DNA of 64,000 nt from Phycisphaerales bacterium AB-hyl4 (GCA_041821185.1 JBGUBD010000003.1:62001-126000), one strand, 5' to 3'. Counted from the first letter of the stretch, positions 24,890 through 33,569 are shown. Program-made: numbers and translations. The notes: generated from the letters alone by a model not told the origin.

Positions 24890-24917
24890 GTTTCTGGTTT
24901 ATCGTTTCTGGTTTCTG
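24890..24917. repeat. Heptamer array (4 units)
   Basis: GTTTCTG, GTTTATC, GTTTCTG, GTTTCTG just after the HEAT-gene stop, then a G-rich segment with CCGCCGTGGGCGGCGGGTCTAAACG-like sequence related to the GCGGCTAAATG repeat. Confidence 0.85.
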
Positions 24918-25007
24918 GTTGTGAGCGCGCGGATGCCCCGCCGTGGGCGGCGGGTCTAAACGCGATACTTTGCGGGGCTCGACGCGATACCTGGATTCAG
25001 CCCGCTT

Positions 25008-26192
25008 TTAGTACGACGGGACGCTTGGGTCGATTTTGGCGGACCAGGCGAGGATGCCGCCAGCGACGTTGGTGGCGTCGAGGCCGGCTTCGCGCATGAG
25101 CTCGACGGCTTGAGCGGATCGGCCGCCCATCTTGCAGTGCACGATGTACTTTTTCGTGCTGTCGAACTGCGACAGTTTCGCGGGGATCTGCCTCAGCGGG
25201 ACGAGCTTGGCCTTTGGAATGCTGGCGATGTCGTACTCGTGTGGTTCGCGGACGTCGATCAGTTCGAACGCCTCATCGCCGTCGATCAAGGCTTTGAGCT
25301 GGTTGACGTCGATCTCGGGGATCTCCGTGTCGCGGATGACGGTGTCGCTTTCTTCGCCGCGGATGCCACAGAACTGTTCGTAATCGATCAGCTCGGTGAT
25401 GCTCGGGTTGTCGCCGCACATGGGGCAGTCGGGGTCGCGGCGGAGCTTGAACTCGCGGAACTGCATATCGAGCGCGTTGTAGCGGACGAGACGGTTGGTC
25501 AACGGCTTGCCGATGCCGAGGATGAGCTTGAGGGCTTCGGTCGCCTGGATGCAGCCGACGACGCCGGGGAGGATGCCCAGCACGCCGCCTTCGGCACAGG
25601 AGGGAGCCATGCCCGGCGGCGGGGGCTCGGGGTAGAGGCAGCGATAGCAGGGGCCCTTGGGTTTGCCGTCGGCGCCTTCGCGGGGGTCGAAGACGGTGGC
25701 TTGGCCTTCGAAGCGGAAGATCGAGCCATACACGTTGGGCTTGCCGAGCATGACGCAGGCGTCGTTGGTGCAGTAGCGTGTGGGGAAGTTGTCCGTGCCG
25801 TCGATGACGACGTCGTAGGGCTTGATGATGTCCAGCGCGTTGTCGCTGGAGAAGCGGGCCTCGTACGTGTCGATCTGGACGTTGGGGTTGATGGCGGTCA
25901 GGCGATCGCGGGCGGCGGTGAGCTTGTGCGTGCCGACGTCTTTCGTGTCGAAGAGGATCTGGCGTTGGAGGTTGGATTCGTCGACAACGTCGAAGTCGAC
26001 CATGCCGATACGGCCGATGCCGGCGGCGGCAAGGTACATCGACACGGGTGCGCCGAGGCCGCCGGAGCCGATGACCAGCACGCTGGCGGCTTTGAGCTTC
26101 TTCTGGCCTTCGAGCGTCACCTCGGGGAGGATGAGGTGTCGGCTATATCGCTTGATTTCTTCAGCGGACAGTTGCGTATCAACAGCGGTCAT
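25008..26192 (-). CDS. ThiF/MoeB-type sulfur-carrier adenylyltransferase with rhodanese domain
   Basis: The 394-residue protein (start MTAVDTQLSAEEIKRYSRHLILPEV) activates the C-terminal glycine of a ubiquitin-like sulfur carrier (MoaD, ThiS or CysO type) as an acyl-adenylate. The E1-like domain has the nucleotide motif VIGSGGLGAP, DFDVVDESNLQRQ, DGTDNFPTRY, and zinc cysteines CYRC and CPMC. The C-terminal rhodanese domain (LIDVREPHEYDIASIPKAKLVPL ... VHCKMGGRSAQA) carries the persulfide Cys in HCKMGGRS. The fused architecture resembles MoeZ/MOCS3. No carrier gene adjoins; cysK is two genes away, in line with sulfur metabolism. Confidence 0.93.
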   Translation of the reverse strand: MTAVDTQLSAEEIKRYSRHLILPEVTLEGQKKLKAASVLVIGSGGLGAPVSMYLAAAGIGRIGMVDFDVVDESNLQRQILFDTKDVGTHKLTAARDRLTAINPNVQIDTYEARFSSDNALDIIKPYDVVIDGTDNFPTRYCTNDACVMLGKPNVYGSIFRFEGQATVFDPREGADGKPKGPCYRCLYPEPPPPGMAPSCAEGGVLGILPGVVGCIQATEALKLILGIGKPLTNRLVRYNALDMQFREFKLRRDPDCPMCGDNPSITELIDYEQFCGIRGEESDTVIRDTEIPEIDVNQLKALIDGDEAFELIDVREPHEYDIASIPKAKLVPLRQIPAKLSQFDSTKKYIVHCKMGGRSAQAVELMREAGLDATNVAGGILAWSAKIDPSVPSY

Positions 26193-26265
26193 GGATGCAT
26201 ATCTCCAGGCAAAATCGAAACCGCCATTGTACGCAAATTTGCCGGGAATGGGAGATCTGTGCACT

Positions 26266-26341
26266 CATTTAGCCGCGGGCCCCGGCCCGCGCGTGCCGGT
26301 CCGTCAGGCGAAAAGCAGGGTGCGAGCACCGCGGCTAAATG
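26266..26341. repeat. Inverted repeat with arms CATTTAGCCGCGG / CCGCGGCTAAATG
   Basis: Thirteen-base perfect arms (26266-26278 and 26329-26341) enclose a GC-rich 50-base core. The right arm with its flank equals the repeat at 90-106. Confidence 0.85.
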
Positions 26342-26378
26342 GGGGGCATGTGTCAACCGCGTGGTGGGATCAGTCGGC

Positions 26379-26795
26379 TCAGCCGGCGGCGCGACGGAAC
26401 AGGTTGGCGGTGAGCGGGTCGCGGCCGGCGGGCGTGGGCAGCGGGCTGGTCAGCCGACGCCGACGCAGCGGGTCGTTCGGTTGGGCCAACGGATCGTCGT
26501 CATTGTCGGTTTCGGTGTACGGGCCGACGTGGAGCACGGCTTTAAGGCCGTCCATTGCCAGGCCGGTCGGCGTGATGTATTGCAACGCCCGGCCGTCGTA
26601 GAGGTGGTAGCAGAACCGGTAATCCCCCGGCGGCAGGCGCAACTCGGTTTCCCACACACCCTCGGCCACGTTCTGAAGCGGAAAAATCTGCGGCATGCCG
26701 GGGAAGATGTCGATCACCAGGCTGGCTTGGCGAGCTTCGTTGCAGTCGATCCGAAAGGTGCAGCGTTGCCCGCGATGGGGGCGTACGAGTTTCAC
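26379..26795 (-). CDS. Stand-alone CBM48/AMPK-type glycogen-binding-like domain protein
   Basis: The 138-residue protein starts at GTG 26795 (MKLVRPHRGQRCTFRID) behind AAGGGAT. The early-set carbohydrate-binding pattern is clear: CTFRIDCNEARQASLVIDIFPG...FPLQNVAEGVWETELRLPPGDYRFCYHLYDGRALQ in outline, where 'GVWE..L.LPPG.Y.F.Y..DG' is diagnostic. The C-terminal third (YTETDNDDDPLAQPNDPLRRRRL) is disordered. It is a paralogue of the protein at 1785-2078. Role unknown: alpha-glucan binding or a scaffold. Confidence 0.72.
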   Translation of the reverse strand: MKLVRPHRGQRCTFRIDCNEARQASLVIDIFPGMPQIFPLQNVAEGVWETELRLPPGDYRFCYHLYDGRALQYITPTGLAMDGLKAVLHVGPYTETDNDDDPLAQPNDPLRRRRLTSPLPTPAGRDPLTANLFRRAAG

Positions 26796-27004
26796 AGATA
26801 AAATCCCTTATACGACGTTGAGCATGGGGAGGCATGCGTGATGAACCAGCCGTCCGTGGCATGGTTGCGAGCAGCGTAGGTCGTTTAGGGAAGATGCGAA
26901 ATCAGTGCCCGGCGGGAAAGGGTAGTGGGGGATCCACTGAAACAATCCCCAGCGGGCATGGCGCATCGCTGGCGGGGTGTGGATCGCAAGAATTGATGTG
27001 GCCT

Positions 27005-27010
27005 TATGAT
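27005..27010 (+). promoter_or_regulatory. -10 candidate of the pseudouridine synthase gene
   Basis: TATGAT ends ten bases before ATG 27021, implying a very short leader. Confidence 0.3.
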
Positions 27011-27020
27011 GCGGTGAGCA

Positions 27021-27932
27021 ATGGCAAGGCAACAGCTTCAACTGGAATCGTCGGATGCGGGCGGTCGGCTGGACCGGGTGTTGGCGCGGCGGCTGGGCCT
27101 GTCACGCCGAGCGGTGTGGGGGCTGCTGCGCGAGGGGGGCGTGCAATGCGATGGGCAGGTGATGAGCCTGCGCGACAAGGGGCGGGCGGTCAGCGGCGGG
27201 CAGCGGGTGATGGTGGGGTCGGCCGTGCCGCCGGGGGCGCGTCGGGCGATTGCGAATCCGCAGTTGGCGTTGAAGGTGGCGGCGGCGGGGCGGGACTGGG
27301 TGATCGCGGACAAGCCCAGCGGCATGCCGGTGCACCCGCTTGAGCCGAGCGAGACGCGGACGCTGCTCAATGCGGTGATCGCGCGATGGCCGAGGCTGCA
27401 TGGCGTGGGTGAGGGCGGGCTGCGGAGCGGGGTGGCCCATCGGCTGGATGTGGATACGTCGGGGCTGGTGCTGCTGGCGTTGACGGAGGGACGTTGGCAG
27501 CAGTTTCGCAAGGCGTTTGCGGAGCATCGCATCGAGAAGCGCTACCTCGCGCTCGTGCACGGCCGCGTTGGTGACGACGGCGAGGCGGTGATGGACCTGG
27601 CCATTACCCAGCACCGGCCGGCCCGCGTGCGCGTGGTCGAGCGGGGGCACGCCGACAGCCGCCGTTGTTCGCTGGCGTGGCAGGTGCGTGAGCGGTTCGC
27701 TGACGCGACGCTGCTTGAAGTTGAACTGCATACGGGGTTTCTGCACCAGATTCGGGTGATGCTCGCGCACCTGGGGCATGCGGTGGTGGGCGATGCGGTT
27801 TACGCCGAGGTGGGGGCGGCTGCGCCGCGGTTGATGTTGCATGCCTGTCGGCTGGCGGTGGATGATCAGGTGCGGGCGCAGGCGGAGGTGCCGTCGGCGT
27901 TCGCGGCCGTGCTCGGCCGAGCGGGTGCGTGA
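27021..27932 (+). CDS. RluA-family 23S rRNA/tRNA pseudouridine synthase
   Basis: The 303-residue protein has an N-terminal S4 RNA-binding domain (GGRLDRVLARRLGLSRRAVWGLLREGGVQCDG) and the RluA catalytic core with HRLDVDTSGLVLLAL, where the aspartate of HRLDxDTSG is the nucleophile, plus KRYLALVHG and HTGFLHQIRVMLAHLGHAVVGD. It isomerises specific uridines in rRNA; the site (RluC/D-like or other) cannot be assigned. Length is usual. ATG 27021 is the first start in frame with homology beginning directly. Confidence 0.93.
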   Translation: MARQQLQLESSDAGGRLDRVLARRLGLSRRAVWGLLREGGVQCDGQVMSLRDKGRAVSGGQRVMVGSAVPPGARRAIANPQLALKVAAAGRDWVIADKPSGMPVHPLEPSETRTLLNAVIARWPRLHGVGEGGLRSGVAHRLDVDTSGLVLLALTEGRWQQFRKAFAEHRIEKRYLALVHGRVGDDGEAVMDLAITQHRPARVRVVERGHADSRRCSLAWQVRERFADATLLEVELHTGFLHQIRVMLAHLGHAVVGDAVYAEVGAAAPRLMLHACRLAVDDQVRAQAEVPSAFAAVLGRAGA

Positions 27933-28079
27933 AGTTGGCGTTCCGCGTCCGCTCGGCCTGCGCAGGCTTGGCGCTGCATGTGCACTTGCCTACCATACCT
28001 TTTGACATTCCCCGGCTGTGTGCATGTTGCTCAACGCGCCACACGCCGAGCGTTCCGGCTACTTCAGGAGACTTCAGCC

Positions 28080-29069
28080 ATGACCACCAGCGCCGATCAG
28101 GACACCCGTCTGTTGCACGGGCGTACGTATAGCAATGCCATTGAAACGACCTACAACACCCCGTTGGTCAAGCTGAACCGGGTGGCGCCGGAGGGCGCGA
28201 CGGTGCTGGTGAAGCTGGAGTTCTTCAACCCGATGTCGAGCGTGAAAGACCGCATCGGGCGGGCGATGATCGAGGCCGCGGAGGAAGCGGGCACGATCGA
28301 CAAGAATACGCACATCATCGAGCCGACGTCGGGCAACACGGGGATCGCACTGGCGTTTGTGTGTGCGGCCAAGGGTTACAAGCTGACGCTGACGATGCCG
28401 GAGTCGATGAGCCTGGAACGGCGCGCGCTGCTGCGGGCGCTGGGGGCCGAGCTTGTGCTCACGCCGGCCGCCAATGGCATGAAGGGCGCGATTGCCAAGG
28501 CCGCCGAGATGGTGACCACGACGGACAACGCGTGGATGCCTCAGCAGTTTGAAAACCCCGCCAACCCGGAAGTGCACTACCGGACGACGGGCGCGGAGAT
28601 CTGGAACGACACGAACGGCAAGGCCGACATGATCGTCGCCGGCGTCGGTACGGGCGGCACGGTCACTGGCGTGACCCGCTACTTCCGCGATAAGGGCAAG
28701 AGCGACTTCACCGCGATCACCGTTGAGCCGACTGATTCGCCGGTGATCAAGCAGACGCTTGAGAAGCAGGAAGTCAAGCCGGGCCCGCATAAGATCCAGG
28801 GCATCGGCGCGGGCTTTGTGCCGAAGAACCTCGATATCTCGGTCGTGTCCGACTCGGTGGTCGTCTCGAACGACGAGGCGTTTGAGTGGGCGCGCAAGGT
28901 TGCCAGCCAGGAGGCGATCTTCGGCGGCATCAGCACGGGTGCCAACATCTGCGCCGCCTGCCAGGTCGCCGCCCGACCGGAAAACAAGGGCAAGACCATC
29001 GTCACCATCGCGCCAAGCTTCGGCGAGCGCTATCTCTCGACGCCGCTGTTCGAAGGACTCACCGGCTGA
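28080..29069 (+). CDS. cysK: Cysteine synthase A (O-acetylserine sulfhydrylase)
   Basis: The 329-residue protein makes cysteine from O-acetylserine and sulfide with PLP. PLP lysine K56 lies in [14 protein letters not shown]; the substrate loop is [14 protein letters not shown]; the phosphate-binding loop [16 protein letters not shown]; and the C-terminal [15 protein letters not shown] 28080 is set by AGGAG ten bases upstream and by the length of known CysK proteins; the upstream in-frame extension is Cys-rich and unlike the family. A TTGACA at 28002-28007 is a possible -35. Ends in a strong terminator. Confidence 0.96.
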   Translation: MTTSADQDTRLLHGRTYSNAIETTYNTPLVKLNRVAPEGATVLVKLEFFNPMSSVKDRIGRAMIEAAEEAGTIDKNTHIIEPTSGNTGIALAFVCAAKGYKLTLTMPESMSLERRALLRALGAELVLTPAANGMKGAIAKAAEMVTTTDNAWMPQQFENPANPEVHYRTTGAEIWNDTNGKADMIVAGVGTGGTVTGVTRYFRDKGKSDFTAITVEPTDSPVIKQTLEKQEVKPGPHKIQGIGAGFVPKNLDISVVSDSVVVSNDEAFEWARKVASQEAIFGGISTGANICAACQVAARPENKGKTIVTIAPSFGERYLSTPLFEGLTG

Positions 29070-29101
29070 GCGAGTGAATAGACGCAATCGAATCCAACCA
29101 G

Positions 29102-29132
29102 CGCCCGCGCACGTTTGTGCGCGGGTGTTTTT
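29102..29132 (+). terminator. Intrinsic terminator of cysK
   Basis: CCCGCGCAC (29104-29112), loop GTTT, GTGCGCGGG (29117-29125), then TGTTTTT. Confidence 0.92.
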
Positions 29133-29151
29133 CATTTGAAAAGGTGCGGTT

Positions 29152-29180
29152 GAAGCCCACGGCGTCACGCCGTGGGCTTC
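29152..29180. repeat. REP-like palindrome (GAAGCCCACGGCGT arms)
   Basis: Identical in sequence to the copy at 13119-13147, directly after the cysK terminator. Confidence 0.88.
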
Positions 29181-29266
29181 GTGAGTGAAAAGGATCATCG
29201 TCTGTTGCTTGCCTGGGGGGTGGTGGCGGGTAAAGTTGCGGCGGGCTGTGTGGTGGAAACCGTATC

Positions 29267-29713
29267 GTGACGGGCAAGCAGTGGTGCATTTCGATGTTCG
29301 TGGTTGGCGTGCTGGCGATGCAGGCGAGCACGTTCGTGACGGGCACGCGGGTGTGGCCATTCATGGCTTACTGCATGTACACGCAGGTGAGCTACGGCAC
29401 GCCTTCGACGGTGGTGATCAGCGTCACGGCTATGCTGGACGATGGCAGCGAGATGCGCATCGACAGCGAGGCGGCGGGGCTGACGTGGCATGGCTGGTAT
29501 CGCAACTTTGAACGGCCGATGATGGCGGGCGACGAGCAGGTCGCTCGCGAGGCGGCGGAGCGGATCGCGTCGCTGCACGGTGTGACCGTGCGGTCGATGC
29601 GCGTCGATGTCACACGCTACAACATCCTGCCCGACGAGGGGCTGGTCGAGACGTTGGAGGGGGTCGCCTTCGATCTGAGCAGCGCGGCGGGAGAGGGGGG
29701 GCTTGATGAATGA
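29267..29713 (+). CDS. Hypothetical membrane-anchored partner of an HTTM protein
   Basis: The 148-residue protein starts at GTG 29267 (MTGKQWCISMFVVGVLAMQASTFV), giving one N-terminal hydrophobic anchor. The rest is a small soluble domain containing WPFMAYCMYT and a region VVISVTAMLDDGSEMRIDSEAAGLTWHGW. It overlaps the start of the next gene by eight bases, a translational coupling. Short proteins of this kind next to HTTM-domain proteins are common; the 'W.F..Y.MY' motif resembles those partners. Function unknown. Confidence 0.7.
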   Translation: MTGKQWCISMFVVGVLAMQASTFVTGTRVWPFMAYCMYTQVSYGTPSTVVISVTAMLDDGSEMRIDSEAAGLTWHGWYRNFERPMMAGDEQVAREAAERIASLHGVTVRSMRVDVTRYNILPDEGLVETLEGVAFDLSSAAGEGGLDE

Positions 29714-30710
29714 TCGTCCGCCGAGCAAGCCGTTGACGTGGAAGCTGTGGCTGACGCAGCCGCTGGCCGAGTGGCGGGAGTGGTGGTTTCAGCCCGTACC
29801 GTTGATGCGGTTGGCGCTGGTGCGGATCGTCTTCGTGGCTTGTCACCTGATCTTTTTCTTCCCATCGCTGGCAAGGCAGCAGCGGCTGGTCAGCCACAAC
29901 GAAAGTTTCATCGACCCGCAGGTGTTGATCGCGATGATCGTGGCAATCGTGCCCGAGTCGATGTTCCGCACGGTCGAAATGATTACTTTCATATGGATCA
30001 TCACACTATTGGCAGGCGTGGCGGCGCTGGTGGGGCTGTTCACGCGAGCGAGCCTGTTCGTGCTCGCGGCGGGTACGGCGACCTTGGTGGCCCATGGGTT
30101 TTCCTACGGCGTCCAGCATCACCCCGAAGCATTGTTCACGATCGCGCTGTTTGTCATGGCGTTTTCGCCTTGCGGAGCGGTACTGTCGGTCGATGCATGG
30201 CGAGCGGCGCGGAGGCGAGCGGACGGCGTGCCCGCAGATCTCGGCGCACAGCAGCGACGACAAATGTCGAGCAACGCGTTGTGGCCGCTGCTGTGCATTC
30301 AATGTCTACTGGCGCTGGCGTATCTCAATGCGGGCGTGTGCAAGATCTACATGGGTGGCCTGCAGTGGTTTGACGGCTACACGATGCAGATGCATCTGCT
30401 TCAGGACGCGATCCGCTGGGATCGGCCGATGGGGTTGTGGGTTGCGCAGCAGTGGTGGCTTGCGTTGGTGATCTCGTTTTTCGCGGTGGGGTTTGAAGTG
30501 GCGTTTCCGCTGGTGCTTTTCTGGCGTCGACTCGTGCCGTGGTTTCTCGTGATGGGGCTGGGCATGCACATCGGCATCTTCGCGCTGCAGGCGGCGCCGT
30601 TCTGGCAGTTCATGGTGCTCTACATGGCGTTCCTGCCGGTCGAACGCGTATGGGACTGGGCGCGGCGAGGGCGGGGAGTGATGATTCAGCCGACGACGAG
30701 CGCAGGGTGA
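29706..30710 (+). CDS. HTTM-domain (vitamin K-dependent gamma-carboxylase-like) membrane protein
   Basis: The 334-residue protein has about six to eight transmembrane segments and the HTTM pattern: WWFQPVPLMRLALVRIVFV, LFTRASLFVLAAG, YGVQHHPEALFTIALFVMAFSPCGAVLSVDAW, QCLLALAYLNAGVCKIYMGGLQWFDGYTM and AVGFEVAFPLVLFWRR in outline. HTTM domains form the membrane part of gamma-glutamyl carboxylases, but bacterial stand-alone versions have no proven reaction. Start ATG 29706 follows an eight-base overlap with the upstream gene, so the two form an operon. Confidence 0.85.
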   Translation: MNDRPPSKPLTWKLWLTQPLAEWREWWFQPVPLMRLALVRIVFVACHLIFFFPSLARQQRLVSHNESFIDPQVLIAMIVAIVPESMFRTVEMITFIWIITLLAGVAALVGLFTRASLFVLAAGTATLVAHGFSYGVQHHPEALFTIALFVMAFSPCGAVLSVDAWRAARRRADGVPADLGAQQRRQMSSNALWPLLCIQCLLALAYLNAGVCKIYMGGLQWFDGYTMQMHLLQDAIRWDRPMGLWVAQQWWLALVISFFAVGFEVAFPLVLFWRRLVPWFLVMGLGMHIGIFALQAAPFWQFMVLYMAFLPVERVWDWARRGRGVMIQPTTSAG

Positions 30711-30756
30711 TGGGGAAGAGACGGCACACTGCCGGGGGCCGCTGTCTATACGGACG

Positions 30757-30785
30757 GAAGCCCACGGCGTCGCGCCGTGGGCTTC
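30757..30785. repeat. REP-like palindrome (GAAGCCCACGGCG arms)
   Basis: Lies between the convergent HTTM and response-regulator genes; one base differs from the 13119 copy (central TCG for TCA). Confidence 0.85.
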
Positions 30786-30815
30786 GGGGTTTGGACTGCG
30801 TGGTCGTCTACTTCC

Positions 30816-31496
30816 TCATGTGGGTTCGATGGCAAAGCGGACGGCATACTGCATCAACTGGGATGCGTTCTCCAGGCGAAGCTTCTGCTTGATGTTTTCG
30901 CGATGTGTTTCGATCGTCTTGATGCTCAGGTGCAGTTGCTCGGCGATCTGGCGGGTGGAGCGACCCTGGCCGATGAGTCGGAGCACTTCCAACTCGCGGT
31001 CGGTGAGCGACTCAACGCCGTAGGTTGGCGGGCGGTTCGAGCCGCCGGTCATGCGTGAGAGCAGCGCCTGGGACATGCGGTTGCTCAGGAACACGCGCCC
31101 TTCGCGCACGGAGCGGATGCCGTCGACCACTTGTTCGACGCCTTCCTGTTTCATGAGGTAGCCCATCGCACCGGCTTTGAGCACGCGCTGGGCGTAGAAC
31201 GATTCGTCGTGCATCGAGAGCACGAGCACGGGCAGGCCGGGGTGGCGGGCGCGCAGGTCTTTGATCAGTTCAATGCCGTCGAGCCCCTCGAACGAGAGGT
31301 CGGCGACGACGACGTGCGGCGAAAGCGCTTCCACCGCATCGAGCGCGGAGGAGGGCGAGTCGGCTTCGCCGATCAGTTCCATGTCGGATTCCCGGTCGAT
31401 CAACTGGCCCAGCCCGCGGCGGACGATTGGATGGTCATCAACGATCAATACGCGACATCGCTCGGCCGTCCTGGGTTGTGCGCTTCGAATACCCAT
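30816..31496 (-). CDS. LuxR/NarL-family two-component response regulator
   Basis: The 226-residue protein starts at ATG 31496, behind AAAGGA; a longer upstream frame is low-complexity. Receiver domain: VLIVDDHPIVRRGLGQLI, phospho-acceptor Asp in VVVADLSFEGLDGIEL, VLSMHDE and the lysine in GYLMKQEG. The DNA-binding LuxR helix-turn-helix is LTDRELEVLRLIGQGRSTRQIAEQLHLSIKTIETHRENIKQKL in outline. No histidine kinase is adjacent, so it is an orphan in this window. Target genes unknown. Confidence 0.93.
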   Translation of the reverse strand: MGIRSAQPRTAERCRVLIVDDHPIVRRGLGQLIDRESDMELIGEADSPSSALDAVEALSPHVVVADLSFEGLDGIELIKDLRARHPGLPVLVLSMHDESFYAQRVLKAGAMGYLMKQEGVEQVVDGIRSVREGRVFLSNRMSQALLSRMTGGSNRPPTYGVESLTDRELEVLRLIGQGRSTRQIAEQLHLSIKTIETHRENIKQKLRLENASQLMQYAVRFAIEPT

Positions 31497-31794
31497 GGTC
31501 GTTGCAGTCCTTTGCGGCCCGCTTGCCGTGACGGGTGCACGTTGGTGCGCGACGCGCCCTGCGTGCCCCTTGGCGGCGGGGTGGGTTGTGAGATTCGTGC
31601 GGCCGACCAATCCGTGGTCGGCACCGCCGACGCCTTGGTGGCGTCGCCGGGCATAGCATGACGGCTCATAGTAGCGCGCCCTAAGAAGAAGGCACGGCGA
31701 GCGAGCGGTGGTTTTACACGAACTGAAAAATTTCCTTCAGCTGGGTTGGGTCGCCTCGATTTGGAATGTGCCGCGCTGCGATGCAGGCGCGCAA

Positions 31795-31831
31795 CAACCC
31801 CGCAAGCGGATTGGGACCGCTTGCGGGGTTG
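31795..31831. terminator. Perfect 15-base hairpin after the small lipoprotein gene
   Basis: CAACCCCGCAAGCGG and CCGCTTGCGGGGTTG around a seven-base loop. It sits ~85 bases past the leftward lipoprotein gene end. No long T-run; GGGGTTG-TTG gives a weak one leftward. Confidence 0.55.
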
Positions 31832-31913
31832 TACAGCCAAAGGTCGGCCGACGGGGTCGACGCGACAGCTTGATCTGATTGTTCACCGGGCATCACGCCC
31901 GGCTGCGCTCGAA

Positions 31914-32105
31914 TTAGTCGAACGCGTCGCCGGCATCGTCGGCACCTTGCTCGAAGGCGTCGCCGACGTCGTCACCGGCGTCCTGGATGTTGTCGCCGGC
32001 GTCGTCCAGATGGTCGCCAGCGTCCTGCTCGCAACCGACGAGGCTCACGCCGCCGAATGCCAGGCCCAATGCGAAAACGATGCTCCAGAGTTGCTTTCCA
32101 AACAT
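31914..32105 (-). CDS. Small entericidin-like lipoprotein with DAGD repeats
   Basis: The 63-residue protein has a signal sequence with lipobox (MFGKQLWSIVFALGLAFGGVSLVGC), lipidation at Cys25, and an acidic mature part of near-repeats DAGDHLDDAGDNIQDAGDDVGDAFEQGADDAGDAFD in outline. The layout resembles entericidin A/B family lipoproteins (LLAGC...GAGEDIK.AG..IE.AA), whose function is stress or envelope related. SD GGAAGGAA precedes ATG 32105. Confidence 0.82.
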   Translation of the reverse strand: MFGKQLWSIVFALGLAFGGVSLVGCEQDAGDHLDDAGDNIQDAGDDVGDAFEQGADDAGDAFD

Positions 32106-32292
32106 GCTCTACATTCCTTCCGAACGCGATAATTGAAACGAGGGAGAAAGTCAGCAGGCTTGTCCTGCGTCGCCCCCAATACAGTGCCTCGCGGTCCGCG
32201 TCACCGCCAGGCGAATACAAGTGTAGTGCACCGCCATCCTTGGACGCAATAATGAAATGCAGAATCTCCCGACCCCCTCAGCGGGCCGCGAC

Positions 32293-32601
32293 TTACCTTG
32301 GGGCGGTGTCTTCGCCGCTGCGCCGCGTTGCGAGGTACCAAAGCCACGCGCCGAGCCAGAACAGCACGTTGGCGAAAAGGAACTGGAGAATCAGCAGCAC
32401 GATCGCCATGCCCAGCGGTGTGTACATCATCTGGAGCACGGGGTCGACGTTCTCGATGGCGGGGCCGTCGCGGCCTTCCTGCCGTTCGAAGCTGTACATG
32501 CCTGTCCATGCGGAGAGGATGATCATGAGCACCATCAGCGTGCCCACGCCGATCCAGTACGCCCGCCTGGAGACCGATTCCGCTAGGCCTGATCGCATCA
32601 T
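32293..32601 (-). CDS. Small two-helix inner-membrane protein
   Basis: The 102-residue protein has two transmembrane helices (YWIGVGTLMVLMIILSAWTG and MAIVLLILQFLFANVLFWLGAWLWYLA in outline) separated by a polar loop (MYSFERQEGRDGPAIENVDP). Start at one of two adjacent ATGs (32601/32598). No family recognised. It is divergent from the phosphodiesterase gene, sharing a ~60-base promoter region. Confidence 0.72.
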   Translation of the reverse strand: MMRSGLAESVSRRAYWIGVGTLMVLMIILSAWTGMYSFERQEGRDGPAIENVDPVLQMMYTPLGMAIVLLILQFLFANVLFWLGAWLWYLATRRSGEDTAPR

Positions 32602-32650
32602 GCCCCCATGTTAACGCGCCTTGGCGGTTGTGTCGGCCGGGCGGGTGGGC

Positions 32651-32656
32651 GATACT
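32651..32656 (+). promoter_or_regulatory. -10 candidate, leaderless position
   Basis: GATACT ends seven bases before ATG 32664 of the phosphodiesterase gene. Confidence 0.35.
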
Positions 32657-32663
32657 GGCCGAC

Positions 32664-33149
32664 ATGAAAATCGGCGTCATCAGCGACACGCACGACCGTC
32701 TGACCACGTTCCGCAGGGCGATGAGCCTGTTCCAGCGGATGCAGGTGGAGGCGATCTTTCACGCAGGGGACTTCATCGCCCCTTTCGCAGCCAAGCTCAT
32801 CGCCCCCGCTGCGGTGAAGGTGCCGGTCCATGTGGTCTACGGCAATAACGATGGCGAACGCAAGGGGCTCAAGGGTGTGCTCCCGCAGTTGCAGGACGGC
32901 CCGCTGAAGGTCGAGCTCGCCGGTCGGCGGATCGTGATGGAGCATTTCATCGACTGGCTGAAGCCCGCCGACATCGCCGGGGCGGACGTGATCATCACCG
33001 GCCACACGCACGAAGTGGTCAACGAAACCAAGGACGGCAAGCTGTACCTGAACCCCGGCGAATGCTGCGGCTGGGTCAACGACCGCTGCACCGTCGCCCT
33101 GCTGGACCTCGCGACGATGCAGGCCGAGATTGTGGAAATCCACGAGTAG
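32664..33149 (+). CDS. YfcE/MJ0936-type metallophosphoesterase
   Basis: The 161-residue protein has the calcineurin-like metal motifs of the YfcE/MJ0936 family in order: MKIGVISDTHDR (D, H), IFHAGDFI (GD), VVYGNNDG (GNND), ITGHTHE (GHTH), plus the family end LYLNPGECCGWVN. It hydrolyses phosphodiester bonds, with manganese preferred by relatives; the natural substrate is unknown. The start is ATG 32664, where the conserved MKIGVISDTH begins. Single-domain, cytoplasmic. It is followed 15 bases later by a zinc-ribbon membrane protein, so both may be co-transcribed. Confidence 0.93.
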   Translation: MKIGVISDTHDRLTTFRRAMSLFQRMQVEAIFHAGDFIAPFAAKLIAPAAVKVPVHVVYGNNDGERKGLKGVLPQLQDGPLKVELAGRRIVMEHFIDWLKPADIAGADVIITGHTHEVVNETKDGKLYLNPGECCGWVNDRCTVALLDLATMQAEIVEIHE

Positions 33150-33164
33150 GCAGAGGGGGAACCT

Positions 33165-33569
33165 GTGCGAGATCTTTCACGTTGGGATCGAACGCGCAGG
33201 CGAGGTCAGCGATTTGTCCTGATTGTATGGGCTTTGTGCTGGGGGCTGCTCGTGGCGTTCGCCATGACGGCATCTCAGATTAGAGTGGTCAGTCAGGGGC
33301 ACGCCGAGCAGTTGGAAGGTGCCCAGCTTGTCGCCTATGGCTTTCGCTGGTTTTTCATCAATCTGGTCATTTTTATGCCCGTTGGCTTGCTGGTCGGCTG
33401 GTTGTGGTGGCTGTGGATGGAAAGGTGGTATCGCAAGCGAGTGCAGGCGGGGCGATGTCTGCGATGCGGGTACAGCCTGATGGAAATTGGCAGTCGGGTG
33501 GATTGTCCGGAATGTGGCTACCGTATTGTTCGCTCGGCTTCTTTGGAGACGGGGGAATTGCCGACTTGA
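33165..33569 (+). CDS. Membrane protein with C-terminal zinc ribbon
   Basis: The 134-residue protein starts at GTG 33165, preceded by AGAGGGGGA. It has two transmembrane helices (FVLIVWALCWGLLVAFAMTA and WFFINLVIFMPVGLLVGWLWWLW in outline) and a cytoplasmic zinc ribbon RCLRCGYSL ... VDCPECGYRI. The 'CLRCGYSL...CPECG' ribbon is recurrent in small planctomycete membrane proteins of unknown role. Confidence 0.78.
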   Translation: MRDLSRWDRTRRRGQRFVLIVWALCWGLLVAFAMTASQIRVVSQGHAEQLEGAQLVAYGFRWFFINLVIFMPVGLLVGWLWWLWMERWYRKRVQAGRCLRCGYSLMEIGSRVDCPECGYRIVRSASLETGELPT

